This document shows, one piece after another, positions 63,967-64,000 of a stretch of DNA of 64,000 nucleotides. Both the position numbers and the translations under genes were made by a program. Under the pieces are notes generated by a model. The model did no database searches. It saw nothing but the letters and a program-made list of their open reading frames with translations, and had not been told where the DNA came from. Numbering within the stretch: the first letter of the stretch is position 1; every line of letters begins with the position of its first letter. Source of the stretch: Trichosporon coremiiforme (lineage: Eukaryota; Basidiomycota; Tremellomycetes; Trichosporonales; Trichosporonaceae); NCBI GenBank assembly GCA_039545355.1, contig BCJJ01000005.1, forward strand, positions 371,008 through 435,007, written 5' to 3'.

Positions 63967-64000
63967 GGCGTTGGATTAGAGGATAAGACAAAGTGTTCGG

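Noticed and set aside
1..64000. CRISPR arrays, bacterial operons or phage-like defence systems
   Set aside because: The window is eukaryotic nuclear DNA with spliceosomal introns throughout. No direct-repeat/spacer arrays or bacterial ribosome-binding patterns were seen.

Overview
This window comes from a GC-rich, intron-dense nuclear fungal genome. The gene set points to a basidiomycete yeast of the Tremellomycetes: a roughly 2,270-residue CAC1-type adenylyl cyclase, a Set2 with AWS-SET-SRI domains, a Zds-like PP2A regulator, and very many short introns. Trichosporonales is my best guess, but this is inference from gene style and not a database match. Most genes could be resolved to exon level because GT..AG (once GC..AG) joins restore conserved motifs and give lengths divisible by three.

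Layout, left to right. 0.6-1.7 kb: a Tc1/mariner transposon with terminal repeats, interrupted by an assembly gap. 2.7-8.1 kb: MET30/sconB (-) and GPI18/PIG-V (+), divergent. 8.9-12.1 kb: a possible decayed secreted-protein gene, an unknown 206-residue gene, and a broken MTG2/Obg GTPase copy. 12.1-21.2 kb: a tight housekeeping block with a mitochondrial TPR protein (-), MYG1 (+), TSC10 (+), a TPR-like membrane protein (-), the mitochondrial tRNA thiolase MTU1 (-), PEX19 (+) and ERG4 (-). 21.2-27.7 kb: gene-poor, with decayed fragments (one looks like lanosterol synthase beside ERG4) and one small IMPACT/YigZ-family gene. 27.7-47.2 kb: ZDS1-like (+), an oligopeptide transporter with 16 exons (-), proteasome alpha subunit PRE9 (+), APC/C activator CDH1 (+) and adenylyl cyclase CYR1/CAC1 (+). 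48.5-59.5 kb: an ankyrin-DIL protein (+), SET2 (+) and PWP2 (-). 59.9-64 kb: a tandem pair of paralogues of an unknown family (left copy broken, right copy intact) and L-rhamnonate dehydratase (-).

The genes do not form one pathway. They cover SCF ubiquitin ligase, APC/C and proteasome functions, cAMP signalling, GPI and sphingolipid synthesis, sterol synthesis, peroxisome biogenesis, chromatin, ribosome assembly and sugar-acid catabolism.

The most notable signals are structural. Introns cluster at 31-40 nt, with a branch-like CTGAC/CTAAC a few bases before the AG. There are micro-exons down to 14 nt and one coding exon consisting of only the ATG. Several decayed gene copies carry stops, some at positions where tryptophan would be expected.
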